From Solirubrobacterales bacterium (GTDB taxonomy: Bacteria > Actinomycetota > Thermoleophilia > Solirubrobacterales > Solirubrobacteraceae): DNA of 35,322 nucleotides. The notes beneath the pieces were generated by a model. That model saw only the letters and a list, made by a program, of their open reading frames with translations, was not told the DNA's origin and did not search any database. The stretch spans positions 1 to 35,322 of the forward strand of contig DAIDJO010000049.1 in NCBI GenBank assembly GCA_027451345.1, written 5' to 3'. The position numbers and the translations under genes are program-made. Positions within the stretch are counted from its first letter, which is position 1. Each line of letters opens with the position of its first letter. This document shows positions 1 through 9,773 of the stretch, piece by piece.

Positions 1-142
1 TCTTCGGTCCCTCCACCAGACGCGCGAACGTCGTCTTCATGCCGCGCAGCGTCTCGCCGAAGATGCGGTACGTGCTCGCCGCCGCGCTGCGCGGCGGGTG
101 GCGGATGATCTCGATGACGTCGGAGCCGGGGTCGTAGGGCAT
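1..142 (-). CDS. nuoI: NADH-quinone oxidoreductase subunit I, 5' part only (cut by window edge)
   Basis: Only the first 47 codons are present; the rest lies outside the window. NuoI is the ferredoxin-like subunit that carries two [4Fe-4S] clusters (N6a, N6b) in the peripheral arm of complex I. The visible part has a short leader followed by a segment reading RGMKTTFARL, which resembles the usual NuoI beginning before the cluster-binding domain; the cysteine motifs are not reached. The ATG at 140-142 has an AAGGA ribosome site 8 bases upstream and follows the nuoH stop by 20 bases, so it belongs to the same operon. The identity rests on this N-terminal similarity and on gene order directly after nuoH. 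Confidence 0.85.
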   Translation of the reverse strand, partial: MPYDPGSDVIEIIRHPPRSAAASTYRIFGETLRGMKTTFARLVEGPK

Positions 143-162
143 GAGCCGTGTCCTTCGGAGTC

Positions 163-1182
163 CTAGGCGACCACGATGATCGCGGTGACCAGCAGATTGA
201 GGGTGGCGAGCGGGAGCAGCACCTTCCAGCCGAACGACATCAGCTGGTCGTAGCGCAGGCGGGGCAGGGTCGCGCGGATCCAGATGAACAGCGTCATGAA
301 GAGCATCATCTTGGCCACGACGACGAACGGATCGACCCACCCGGGAGGATGGATCCCGAACGGCAGGAGCCAGCCGCCGAGGAACAGGGTCGTCGCCATG
401 GCCGAGACGACCATCATGTTCACGTACTCGGCGAACAGGTAGGCGACGAACGGCGTGCCGCCGTACTCGGTGAAGTAGCCGCCGACGAGCTCCGCGTCGG
501 CCTCGACGAGGTCGAACGGCGCGCGGTTCGTCTCCGCGAACGACGCCACCATGAAGATCAGGAAGCCGCACAGCTGCGGGATCACGTACCACATCCCGCG
601 CTGCGCGTTGACGATCCCGGTGAGGGAGAGCGTCTGCGCGGTGATCAGCACCCCCACGAGGGAGAGCCCCTGCGAGACCTCGTAGGAGATGAGCTGCGCG
701 GCGGCGCGCATCGAGCCGAGGAACGAGTACTTGGAGCCCGAGGCCCAGCCGCCGAGCAGGATCCCGTAGAACGAGATGCCGGCGAGGGCGAAGACGTAGA
801 GCGGCCCGACGGACACGTCGATCCCGTACAGGCCGACGTTGGTGCCGAGGATGTTCTGCACGCCCCCCCAGGGGATCAGCGCGAGCCCGCCCACCGCGGT
901 GAGGATCGAGAGCGCCGGCGCGAGGTGGAAGAGGAACCCGACCGACGTCGTCGGGCGGAACGCCTCCTTGCGCGCGAACTTGACGATCTCGGCCAGCGGC
1001 TGCATCAGACCGTACGGGCCGACGCGGTTGGGTCCGTAGCGGTGCTGGAAGCGACCGAGCAGCTTGCGCTCGTAGACGGTCAGGATGGGCAGCACCCCGA
1101 AGATGACGGCGAAGATGAGGATCGCCTTGAGGATCTGGATCCACCAGGGCTCGAAGTAGTTGACGTCGGCGAAGACGCTCAT
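163..1182 (-). CDS. nuoH: NADH-quinone oxidoreductase subunit H
   Basis: Membrane subunit of complex I (339 aa), which with NuoB and NuoD forms the quinone-binding chamber and links it to the proton-pumping arm. The protein has about eight hydrophobic helices and the family's conserved stretches: YERKLLGRFQ near residue 50, the RYGPNRVGP loop, the acidic loop AETNRAPFDLVEADAELVGG near residue 220, and RATLPRLRYDQL near the C-terminus. Length is normal for the family. The ATG at 1180-1182 overlaps the nuoG stop by four bases (translational coupling). The frame stays open far upstream of this ATG, antiparallel to nothing real; that extension is an out-of-frame reading of nuoG and is not part of the gene. 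Confidence 0.97.
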   Translation of the reverse strand: MSVFADVNYFEPWWIQILKAILIFAVIFGVLPILTVYERKLLGRFQHRYGPNRVGPYGLMQPLAEIVKFARKEAFRPTTSVGFLFHLAPALSILTAVGGLALIPWGGVQNILGTNVGLYGIDVSVGPLYVFALAGISFYGILLGGWASGSKYSFLGSMRAAAQLISYEVSQGLSLVGVLITAQTLSLTGIVNAQRGMWYVIPQLCGFLIFMVASFAETNRAPFDLVEADAELVGGYFTEYGGTPFVAYLFAEYVNMMVVSAMATTLFLGGWLLPFGIHPPGWVDPFVVVAKMMLFMTLFIWIRATLPRLRYDQLMSFGWKVLLPLATLNLLVTAIIVVA

Positions 1183-3626
1183 CCCTTCGCGACCTCCACG
1201 ACGTCGTCCGTCAGCGCGTTGGCCGAATCGCGGGCGATGCCGGCGGCCAGGAAGAGGGTGCCGGCGGGCACGCCGGTGCGGATCGCGGCACGGCCACTCA
1301 GGCGGGTGCCGTTCTGCGCCACCTGCACCGGGGCCCCGTGCTCGATTCCGAGCGCGGCGGCGTCCTGGGGCGAGAGCTCGACGAGCTGCTCGGCCACCGT
1401 GAACTGCAGCGACGGGGAGACGTCGACCTCGGGCGAGGCCCAGATGGAGCGGTACACGCCGGCGTGGAGGCGCCCGTTGCTCGGCGCCGCGAGCGGCGCG
1501 GCCGGAGCGGGCGGCGTCGGAGGGGACGTCCGGGCGGCGGGCAGGGCGGAGGCGGCGTCGGTCTCCGGCCAGCGCACACCGCGCCCACCGATCGCCTCGA
1601 GCGTGAGCCCCTCGTAGAACGGCACCGCCTCGACCAGGCGGCGGAAGGCCATCCCCGCCGTGAGCACGTGCAGGTCGACGCCGACCGCCCGAGCGATGTC
1701 GGTGAGCACCTGCCAGCCGGCGCGCACGTGGTTCGGTCGCTTGATGGCCGAGCGCAGCCGCTGGACGCGGCCGTCGGGGTGGACGATCGTGCCCTCCTTC
1801 TCGGCGTGGGACTCGGCCGGGAAGACGACGGTGGCGTGGGCGGCGATCCCCTCGGTGAGCACGGCGGCGTGGGCGACGACGAGCTCCGCGCGTGCGAGCG
1901 CGCGCTCCCACGTGCCGCGACCCGGCAGCTCGCGGACCGGGTCGACCTGGAAGAGATACAGGGCGGTGACGTCGCCGGCGGCCGCCGCCGTGGCGATCTC
2001 GGCCGCGCTGCGACCGGCCGTCACCTCCGAGTAGCCCGGCCCGGCGTTGGGCAGCGCACCCGCCTCGCGGATGCCGCGGCCGTTGGCGCCGGAGGGCACC
2101 TCGAGGAGGCCGGCGCCCGCACGGCCGGCGAGGCCGAGCCGGTCGGCGACGCTCAGCAGGGCGGGCAGCGCCTCGGCGCCGAGCGCCTCCCCCCAGAGGA
2201 TCACGACCTCCTCGCCGCCGCCGCGCAGGAGGTTGGCGAGCTGCGCCGCCTCGGGCGAGGCCGCGCCGCCGGCCAGGGCGCCGTCGAGGTCGGCCAGGAA
2301 GGCGGCCCCCCGCCTGGGCGCGTACCGGACGGAGAACGCCGCGTTGGGGTCGAGCGCGCTCGGCCGTTCGGTCGCGATGAGCAGCTGCACGCCGTGGCGC
2401 CGCACGCCCTTGCGGATCCGCAGGTCGAGGATCGGCGAGTCGTCGAGCGGCTCGGTTCCCACCACCAGCACGGTGTGGGCGAACTCGAGGTCGGCGACCG
2501 TCGCCTGGAGGGCGGGCGCGGCGAGGGCGCGTGCCAGGTCGAGCTCGACGGTGGCGTCCCCCGGGCGGACGGCCGGGCTCAGCCGCGAGTCGATGTCCCG
2601 CGACTCCAGCCCCTCGCGCACGATGCGGCCGAGGAGGAACGCCTCCTCGTTGGTGGCCTGGCCGCCGACGAGCGCGGCGGCGCGCCCCCGGTGCTCGGCG
2701 ATGGCGCCGGCCGCCCGCAGCGCGTCGTCCCACGGGACGGGGCGAAGCTCGCCGCTCTCGTCGCGCAGCAGCGGCGTGGTGATCCGCTCGTCGACGTGAA
2801 TGGACTGGTAGGCGAAGCGGCCCTTGTCGCACAGCCAGCCGTCGTCGACGGCCGGGTTCTCGCGCGAGAGGACCCGCAGCACCTTGTCGTCGCGCACGGT
2901 GAACTCGACGTTGCACTGCGACGGGCAGAGCGTGCAGATGCCGCCGGCGCCCTCGATATCCCACGGGCGGGCCCGGAAGCGGTATGGCTGTGAGGTGAGT
3001 GCCCCCACCGGACAGAGCTCGATGATGTTGCCACTGAACGGCGCGACGTAGGGGTGCCCGTCGTGGGTGCCGACGAACGTGTGGGAGCCCCGCTCGGTGA
3101 AGATCAGCTGCCAGTCCTCGGCGATCTCCTGGCTGAACCGGACGCAGCGGTAGCAGAGGATGCAGCGCTCGCGGTCGATCGCGATCAGCGGCGAGAGCGC
3201 GAGCGGCTTGACGAAGTGGCGCTTGGGCTCGATCACCCGGCTGCGGCCCTTGCCCCAGCCGAAGGTGATGTCCTGCAGCGGGCACTCGCCGCCCTTGTCG
3301 CACACCGGGCAGTCGAGCGGATGGTTGACGAGGAGGAACTCGACGATCGAGTTCTGCGCGTCCTTGACCCGCGCCGCCTGCGTGTTGACGACCATGCCGT
3401 CTCGCACCGGCGTCGAGCACGACGTCTGGAGCTTCGGAATCCCCTCGATCTCGACCAGACACATGCGGCAGGCGCCGACGGGCTGCCCGAGCTTCGGCTC
3501 GTAGCAGAAGTAGGGGATCTCGACGTCGGCCGCCTTGGCGGCGTCGACGAGCATCGACCCCTCGACGGCCTCCACCTCGCGGCCGTCGATGGTCAGCTTG
3601 ATGATCTTCTGCTCGGGTCGTGGCAT
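1179..3626 (-). CDS. nuoG: NADH-quinone oxidoreductase subunit G (iron-sulfur, molybdopterin-fold)
   Basis: Large iron-sulfur subunit of the NADH-oxidising arm of complex I (815 aa). The N-terminal ferredoxin domain shows C41, C53, C56, C70 for a [2Fe-2S] cluster. A His-Cys set follows (H102, C106, C109, C115), then C155, C158, C161 and C205 for a [4Fe-4S] cluster. C231-x2-C234-x3-C238-x27-C266 matches the ligand pattern of the extra N7 cluster, found only in some bacterial complexes. The rest is a molybdopterin-oxidoreductase-like fold that in NuoG carries no cofactor. It lies 29 bases after nuoF and overlaps nuoH by four bases. A low-complexity Pro/Ala linker sits near residue 700. Confidence 0.97.
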   Translation of the reverse strand: MPRPEQKIIKLTIDGREVEAVEGSMLVDAAKAADVEIPYFCYEPKLGQPVGACRMCLVEIEGIPKLQTSCSTPVRDGMVVNTQAARVKDAQNSIVEFLLVNHPLDCPVCDKGGECPLQDITFGWGKGRSRVIEPKRHFVKPLALSPLIAIDRERCILCYRCVRFSQEIAEDWQLIFTERGSHTFVGTHDGHPYVAPFSGNIIELCPVGALTSQPYRFRARPWDIEGAGGICTLCPSQCNVEFTVRDDKVLRVLSRENPAVDDGWLCDKGRFAYQSIHVDERITTPLLRDESGELRPVPWDDALRAAGAIAEHRGRAAALVGGQATNEEAFLLGRIVREGLESRDIDSRLSPAVRPGDATVELDLARALAAPALQATVADLEFAHTVLVVGTEPLDDSPILDLRIRKGVRRHGVQLLIATERPSALDPNAAFSVRYAPRRGAAFLADLDGALAGGAASPEAAQLANLLRGGGEEVVILWGEALGAEALPALLSVADRLGLAGRAGAGLLEVPSGANGRGIREAGALPNAGPGYSEVTAGRSAAEIATAAAAGDVTALYLFQVDPVRELPGRGTWERALARAELVVAHAAVLTEGIAAHATVVFPAESHAEKEGTIVHPDGRVQRLRSAIKRPNHVRAGWQVLTDIARAVGVDLHVLTAGMAFRRLVEAVPFYEGLTLEAIGGRGVRWPETDAASALPAARTSPPTPPAPAAPLAAPSNGRLHAGVYRSIWASPEVDVSPSLQFTVAEQLVELSPQDAAALGIEHGAPVQVAQNGTRLSGRAAIRTGVPAGTLFLAAGIARDSANALTDDVVEVAKG

Positions 3627-3655
3627 GTGGGGCTGAAGGTGTGCGGCGTGATGCG

Positions 3656-4959
<1,304 letters not shown>

Positions 4960-4963
<4 letters not shown>

Positions 4964-5685
4964 GGCGTCTCCTCCGGGTTCACCGGTCCGCTGACCGGTG
5001 AACCGGCCACCGCGTCCTCCTGGCCCACCGGCGCGATGCCGTCGAAGCCCTCGACGCGTCCGTGCGCGTCGGCGACCGCCCGGCGGCGGAGCTGCTTGTG
5101 CTCGAGGACGGGGCGTCCAGCCTCGATGTCCTCGACGATCAGTCGGGCGTCGTCGAGGTCGAGCGGCCCGACGTACTCGCCGTTCACCGACGCCATCGGT
5201 CCGATGTCACAGGCCCCGAGGCACTCGAAGCCGCGCACGCCGATGTCGCCGTGGCCCTCGGCGGCGTGGCACATCGCGTCGTAGAACTCGTCGGCGCCGA
5301 GCAGCGAGCAGGAGATGTTCGTGCAGACGTAGACGTCGTGCCGGGGCTTCGGCTGCAGGGCGAACATGTCGTAGAAGCTCGCCACGGAGGTGAGGTAGGC
5401 GGGGGTCAGCCGCATCACGCAGGCGACCTGCTGGATCGCCTCGGGCGAGCACCAGCCGTGGTGGCGCTGGGCGAGGTGCAGCGCGGGGATGGAGGCCGAC
5501 CGGGCGTCGGGATACTTCGCCATCTCCGCCTCGATCGCCCGCCGCAGCTCCTCGGGCACCGGTGTGGTGGCCGGATCGGGGACCGTCGCGGGCGGTTTGG
5601 TCAGGTCGACGGCGTCGTCCCATCCGGGCACGCGCGAGCCGTGCTCGTAGCGCCGGACGGGCGGGCGACGGTCGATCGCGCTCAT
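4960..5685 (-). CDS. nuoE: NADH-quinone oxidoreductase subunit E ([2Fe-2S], thioredoxin-like)
   Basis: 24-kDa-type subunit (241 aa) carrying [2Fe-2S] cluster N1a next to the FMN of NuoF. The thioredoxin-like domain contains the four ligands as C-x4-C (VCTNISCSLLG) and C-x3-C (FECLGACDIG). The ATG at 5683-5685 was chosen because it overlaps the nuoD stop by four bases; the open frame continues upstream only as a shadow of nuoD. Compared with short NuoE proteins it has about 40 extra residues at the N-terminus and a C-terminal tail of about 50 residues with no recognised motif. The tail runs into the nuoF start. Confidence 0.96.
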
Positions 5686-6923
5686 CGGTCGACCCCCCCG
5701 AGGACCGGGTCGATCATCGCGAGCGTCGCGATGAAGTCGGCGATGTAGGCGTCCTTGACCATCGGCGCGGTCGCCTGCAGGTTGACGAAGCTGGGGTCGC
5801 GCATGTGCACCCGCGCCGGCTTGGCGGAGCCGTCGGCCCGCACGAAGCAGCCGTACTCGCCGCGGGGCCCCTCGATCGGGTAGTAGCACTCGCCCTCCGG
5901 CACGCGGAACCCCTCGGTGACGAGCTTGAAGTGGTGGATCAGCGCCTCCATGCTCGTCGCGAGCTCGTGCCGCGGCGGCAGCGTGACCTTGCGGTCATCG
6001 ACGATGTGGGGGCCCTCGGGCAGCCCGTTGAGCGCCTGCTGGATGATCTTGACCGACTCGTAGAGCTCGGCGTGGCGGACCCGGAAGCGGTCGTAGTTGT
6101 CGCCGACGGAGCCGACGGGGATCTTGAAGTCGAACTGGTCGTAGCTCGAGTACGGCTGCGCCTTGCGCAGATCCCACGGCACTCCGGCCGCGCGCAGCAG
6201 GGGTCCGGTGACCCCCAGCCCGAGCAGCGTCTCGGCGTCGAGCGGGCAGGTGTCGCGCAGACGGCCGAGCAGGATCTCGTTCTTCTCGAGCAGATCGGCG
6301 TACTGGTCGGCCCGCCGCGGCATCTCGTCCAGGAACGCCTGGAGCTTGCGCGCGAAGCCGGCCGGGATGTCCTCGATCACGCCGCCGATCTGGATGTAGC
6401 GCGTGTGCATCCGCTGGCCGGAGGACATCTCGAACAGGTCGAGGATCGTCTCGCGCTCGCGGAAGCAGTACCAGAACATCGACATCGCGCCGAGGTCCAG
6501 CGCGCTCGTGCCCAGCCAGACGAGGTGGGACATGATGCGGTTGAGCTCGAGGTGGATGACCCGCAGGTACTGGGCGCGGGGCGGCACCTCGAGGCCGAGC
6601 AGCGTCTCGACGGCGCCGCAGTAGGCCATCGCGTTGAAGTAGTAGGCGAGGTAATCCATCCGCTCGACGACGGGGATCGCCTTCCAGTAGCTCTTGTCCT
6701 CGGCGGTCTTCTCGATGCCGGTGTGGACGTAGCCGATGATCGGCTTGACGTCGCGCAGAACCTCGCCCTCGAGCGTGACGAGGAGGCGCAGCACGCCGTG
6801 GGTGGCCGGATGGTGCGGTCCGAAGTTGAGCGTCAGCAGCTCGTGGGTCTCGCCCATGCCGGCCGGCTCGCTCGAGAAGGTGACCGACTCCTCGCGCTTG
6901 CGGTGATCGCTGAGGAGGCTCAT
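5682..6923 (-). CDS. nuoD: NADH-quinone oxidoreductase subunit D
   Basis: 49-kDa-type subunit (413 aa), related to the large subunit of NiFe hydrogenases but without metal ligands. With NuoB it forms the site where quinone is reduced near cluster N2. Family signatures include NFGPHHPATHGVLRL near residue 33, GYVHTGIEK near 65, and HLELNRIMSHLVWLG near 125. The C-terminus ends in DPVLGGVDR, the expected family ending, so the gene is complete. The ATG overlaps the nuoC stop by four bases and its own stop overlaps nuoE by four. Confidence 0.98.
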   Translation of the reverse strand: MSLLSDHRKREESVTFSSEPAGMGETHELLTLNFGPHHPATHGVLRLLVTLEGEVLRDVKPIIGYVHTGIEKTAEDKSYWKAIPVVERMDYLAYYFNAMAYCGAVETLLGLEVPPRAQYLRVIHLELNRIMSHLVWLGTSALDLGAMSMFWYCFRERETILDLFEMSSGQRMHTRYIQIGGVIEDIPAGFARKLQAFLDEMPRRADQYADLLEKNEILLGRLRDTCPLDAETLLGLGVTGPLLRAAGVPWDLRKAQPYSSYDQFDFKIPVGSVGDNYDRFRVRHAELYESVKIIQQALNGLPEGPHIVDDRKVTLPPRHELATSMEALIHHFKLVTEGFRVPEGECYYPIEGPRGEYGCFVRADGSAKPARVHMRDPSFVNLQATAPMVKDAYIADFIATLAMIDPVLGGVDR

Positions 6924-7468
6924 CGGTCGGCTCCGTAGCCGTCGGTCTCGTTGTGGGTGAAGAGCACTGGCTCACCGCCGGTCGGGAAATCCCGGCGCTG
7001 CGGGAAGCCCTCGTAGTCCTCGGGCATGAGGATCCGGCGGAGGTCCGGGTGACCCTCGAACTCGACGCCGAACATGTCGTAGACCTCGCGCTCCTGGAAG
7101 TCCGCGCCCGGCCACATGAAGGTGACGCTCGCGATCCGAGCATCGTCGGTCGAGACCCGCGCCTTGACCGAGACACGGTCGACCTCCCGCATGTCGAGCA
7201 GCTCGTAGATGACGCCCAGGCGCGGCTCGTGCGGGTAGTAGTCGACCCCGTGCAGGCTGGCCAGGAACGTGTACCCGCGGTCGCGCAGCCACTCGAGCAC
7301 GGGAACGTTCCGGGACGGCTCGATCTGGATCTCGGCGCGACCGTTCACGTGGGTGGTGCCGAGGATGCAGTCGGGATCCGCCTCGCGCAGCGCCTGGGCG
7401 ATCGCCTCGAGCCCGCCTGGATCAGGCACCGGCCAACCCCCGCGGCGTGCCGCCACCGGGGGCGACAT
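6920..7468 (-). CDS. nuoC: NADH-quinone oxidoreductase subunit C
   Basis: 30-kDa-type subunit (182 aa from the chosen start) of the hydrophilic connecting module. The conserved C-terminal signature is clear: [31 protein letters not shown], then PQRRDFP. The start is uncertain. The ATG at 7466-7468 has a GAGGG ribosome site 8 bases upstream but overlaps nuoB by 47 bases. A GTG at 7427-7429, just inside the nuoB stop, would give 169 aa beginning right before the first conserved region and has only a weak G-rich site. Both are plausible; the choice affects only 13 residues. Confidence 0.93.
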   Translation of the reverse strand: MSPPVAARRGGWPVPDPGGLEAIAQALREADPDCILGTTHVNGRAEIQIEPSRNVPVLEWLRDRGYTFLASLHGVDYYPHEPRLGVIYELLDMREVDRVSVKARVSTDDARIASVTFMWPGADFQEREVYDMFGVEFEGHPDLRRILMPEDYEGFPQRRDFPTGGEPVLFTHNETDGYGADR

Positions 7469-8081
7469 CGAACTCACCCTCGCCGGGCAGCACCTCCTCG
7501 GTGCCGACGGCGTCATAGCGCTCGCGCCAACCCTCGCGCAGGTTGCCCTGGACCTTGTCGCGCAGCTTGAGGATCCCGTGGGCGAGCGCCTCCGGGCGCG
7601 GCGGGCATCCGGGGACGTGCACGTCGATCGGGAGGAACTTGTCGGCTGGGACGAGCGCGTAGTTGTTGAAGACGCCCATCGAGGAGCAGCAGGCGCCCAT
7701 CGAGATGGCGAACTTCGGCTCGAGCATCTGGTCGTAGATGCGGCGGATGACCGGCGCCATCTTCATCGAGACCCGTCCCGAGAGGATGATCATGTCGGCC
7801 TGACGCGGCGAGGCGCGGAACGCCTCGAAGCCGAACCGCGCGATGTCCAGGCGGGCGGCGACGATCGACATCATCTCGATCGCGCAGCAGGCGAGGCCGA
7901 AGGTGAGGGGATAGATCGAGTTGCCCTGCGCCCAGGCCACGGCGCGGTCGAGCGTCGTCGTCATGACCGCCTGCTCGACGTAGCGGTCGAACGCCTCGCC
8001 CTCGAGGTCGCTGCGCAGCATGTCCCGCGCGAGCATCTGGCGCGAGCGGAACTCCGTCGCGGACTCCCGGGTTATTTCCAT
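7422..8081 (-). CDS. nuoB: NADH-quinone oxidoreductase subunit B
   Basis: PSST-type subunit (219 aa) holding the terminal [4Fe-4S] cluster N2 that reduces quinone. Ligands are visible as the tandem cysteines in [11 protein letters not shown], the MGACCSSMG motif, and [10 protein letters not shown]. The ATG at 8079-8081 overlaps the end of nuoA by ten bases, and the frame upstream of it is a nuoA shadow. The C-terminal 30 residues after the conserved domain are Gly/Pro-rich and overlap the start region of nuoC. Confidence 0.97.
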   Translation of the reverse strand: MEITRESATEFRSRQMLARDMLRSDLEGEAFDRYVEQAVMTTTLDRAVAWAQGNSIYPLTFGLACCAIEMMSIVAARLDIARFGFEAFRASPRQADMIILSGRVSMKMAPVIRRIYDQMLEPKFAISMGACCSSMGVFNNYALVPADKFLPIDVHVPGCPPRPEALAHGILKLRDKVQGNLREGWRERYDAVGTEEVLPGEGEFDVAPGGGTPRGLAGA

Positions 8082-8431
8082 TCGAGCGCTCCCCGTCGCC
8101 AGACGTACACGAAGGCGACCATTAGCAGGATCACGAAGGTCACCGTCTCGCCGAGGGCGAACCCACCGAAGGATCGCAACTCGACGGCGATCGGGTAGAT
8201 GAAGATCACCTCGATATCGAAGAGGATGAAGAGCATCGCGATCAGGTAGAAGCTGATCCCGAAGCGGAAGCCGCGCTGGATCTCCGACGGGAGGCCGCAC
8301 TCGTACGGAGTCGACCGGTTCAGGTTCGGCCGGGTCTTGACGCCGGTCAGCAGGTTCAGGGACGAGAACAGGACGCCGACGGCGCCGCCGAGCACGACGA
8401 AGACGATCGCGGGGAGGTAATCCCGAAGCAC
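8072..8431 (-). CDS. nuoA: NADH-quinone oxidoreductase subunit A
   Basis: Small membrane subunit of complex I (119 aa, normal length), the first gene of the operon. It has three hydrophobic helices and the family loop [11 protein letters not shown] with the conserved YECG, then the acidic helix [13 protein letters not shown]. The GTG at 8429-8431 is the only start that gives a family-length protein; an ATG one base out of phase nearby is not usable. A GGTGGTAG stretch lies about 11 bases upstream, so the ribosome site is weak. The gene is divergent from the membrane-protein gene at 8591, so the operon promoter should lie within 8432-8590. Confidence 0.95.
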   Translation of the reverse strand: MLRDYLPAIVFVVLGGAVGVLFSSLNLLTGVKTRPNLNRSTPYECGLPSEIQRGFRFGISFYLIAMLFILFDIEVIFIYPIAVELRSFGGFALGETVTFVILLMVAFVYVWRRGALEWK

Positions 8432-8575
8432 AGCATGATTTCTACCACCGCGACAGCCCGAACCGTCGCGCGGTCCGGCCGGAGCCGCTAGTGATTTTTG
8501 CCTCAAACACTGGGCTTTGGGCCGCCGACCGCGCTCCGGTGGCGCGGGGCGCATCCGTGTCGTCGCGCCGCGGGG

Positions 8576-8581
8576 TATCGT
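8576..8581 (+). promoter_or_regulatory. Putative -10 box (TATCGT) for a near-leaderless gene
   Basis: TATCGT fits TANNNT and ends nine bases before the GTG at 8591. No ribosome site lies between, so the transcript probably starts at or within a few bases of the start codon. Confidence 0.45.
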
Positions 8582-8590
8582 GCGCGAGCC

Positions 8591-9034
8591 GTGAGGGATG
8601 TCCACATCGCTGTCGGGATCCTGGCGCTCGTGCTGAACGCCCTCGCCTTCCTGCTGGGCTCGATCGCCTGGCTGCGCCGCACCCCGAGCCCGTGGTTCTG
8701 GCGGACGCTGCGCAGCGGACAGGCGGTGGTGGCCCTCGAGGCCGCACTCGGTGGGATCCTGCTGCTGCTCGGCCGCCACGCCGGCAACCTGCACTACCTC
8801 TACGGCGCCCTGCCGCTCGTCGTCGGCCTGATCGCCGAGCAGCTGCGGCTCTCGGCGGCCACGATGGTGCTCGATGCCCGGGAGATCGAGGACGCCCAGG
8901 CCGTGGGCCGCCTGCCGAAGCAGGAGCAACGGGAGATCGTCATGGCGATCATGCGACGGGAGATCGGGTCGATGACGCTCGCCGCGCTCGTCGTCGTCGT
9001 GCTGATCGCCCGCGCCGCCGCCGTCGCCCACTGA
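8591..9034 (+). CDS. Small four-helix membrane protein of unknown function
   Basis: Predicted 147-residue integral membrane protein. Four hydrophobic stretches lie at about residues 3-23, 40-58, 66-84 and 125-145, with a charged segment (EIEDAQAVGRLPKQEQREI) between the third and fourth. I do not recognise a family. The GTG at 8591 was chosen because it directly precedes the first helix and follows a TATCGT box; the open frame extends 93 bases upstream but that part is Arg-rich with no hydrophobic character. Its position divergent from nuoA suggests a possible respiratory or envelope role, but nothing in the protein shows this. Confidence 0.75.
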   Translation: MRDVHIAVGILALVLNALAFLLGSIAWLRRTPSPWFWRTLRSGQAVVALEAALGGILLLLGRHAGNLHYLYGALPLVVGLIAEQLRLSAATMVLDAREIEDAQAVGRLPKQEQREIVMAIMRREIGSMTLAALVVVVLIARAAAVAH

Positions 9035-9050
9035 GCCCACCGAGGAGAGT

Positions 9051-9151
9051 TGAGCCCCGGCGCCGATCTCGAGGTTGCCGCCAGTGAGACGACGCGCACC
9101 ACAGCGAGCGAGTGCGCGAGCGTCACTTCGACCGACGCCGGGGTTGGCTCA
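9051..9151. repeat. Imperfect inverted repeat in the gap before the cytochrome gene
   Basis: The gap 9035-9239 (205 bases) holds no gene. Within it TGAGCCCCGGCG (9051-9062) can pair with CGCCGGGG (9136-9143) plus CTCA (9148-9151), with a four-base bulge, enclosing about 73 bases. It could be a structured leader or chance pairing in GC-rich DNA. Confidence 0.25.
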
Positions 9152-9224
9152 TGGGAGGTATTCGCCGTCAGCGCGACGGCACCTTCTCGCCGACGGGGTG
9201 GCACCCTCCCGCGCGGCGGTTCCG

Positions 9225-9230
9225 TATGAT
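9225..9230 (+). promoter_or_regulatory. Putative -10 box (TATGAT) of the cytochrome gene
   Basis: TATGAT differs from the consensus TATAAT at one position and ends nine bases before the ATG at 9240. There is no ribosome site in between, suggesting a near-leaderless transcript. No convincing -35 box was found. Confidence 0.5.
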
Positions 9231-9239
9231 CCGCCCGGC

Positions 9240-9728
9240 ATGGGCCGCACCATTCGCTCTGCCGCACCGCTGCTCGCCGCGATCGCGGTCGCCTTTGTCG
9301 TGTCCGCCTGCGGCACCAATCGCATCGCCGTTCCGAAATCGGATCCGACCTACGCCGCCGACTCATCGGCCGCCGTGCTGTTCAACCAGCGCTGTGGCGG
9401 CTGCCACACGCTCTCCTACGCGGGAACCCATGGTTCGGGCCAGAACCCGCGGACGTACCTGTCGATCAGCGGCCCGAACTTCAACGTGCGCTGCGAGCGC
9501 CCGGCGATCCGCGTCCTGTACGCGATCGAGAACGGCGGGTTCTCCGGGGCCTACATGCCCCAGAACATCGTCGTCGGCAAGCAGGCGCGGGAGATCGCGA
9601 ACTTCGTCGCGCGCTACGCGGGCCTGCAGGCGCCGATCCAGCCGAACACCACCCCCTGCGCCAAGAAGCCGCAGAGCTCGCTGCCGCTCACCGGGCCTCT
9701 GCCGCAGCTCGCCGGCAAGTCCGGCTGA
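9240..9728 (+). CDS. Monohaem cytochrome c, predicted lipoprotein
   Basis: Predicted secreted, lipid-anchored c-type cytochrome (162 aa). Residues 1-24 form a lipoprotein signal peptide: an Arg-containing start, a hydrophobic core, and a lipobox ending VVSAC with C24 as the lipidated residue. The haem motif is C52-G-G-C55-H56, and M106 in AYMPQN is a good candidate for the distal ligand, as in class I cytochromes. A Pro-rich C-terminal tail follows residue 130. The ATG at 9240 was chosen because it begins the signal peptide and sits just after a TATGAT box. It probably shuttles electrons on the outer face of the membrane; its partner is not shown by the sequence. serS follows after 45 bases. 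Confidence 0.88.
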   Translation: MGRTIRSAAPLLAAIAVAFVVSACGTNRIAVPKSDPTYAADSSAAVLFNQRCGGCHTLSYAGTHGSGQNPRTYLSISGPNFNVRCERPAIRVLYAIENGGFSGAYMPQNIVVGKQAREIANFVARYAGLQAPIQPNTTPCAKKPQSSLPLTGPLPQLAGKSG

Positions 9729-9773
9729 TCGCCCGGCCGCGCGGCGCCGGGCGAGCGATCCCCGAGGAGACGC

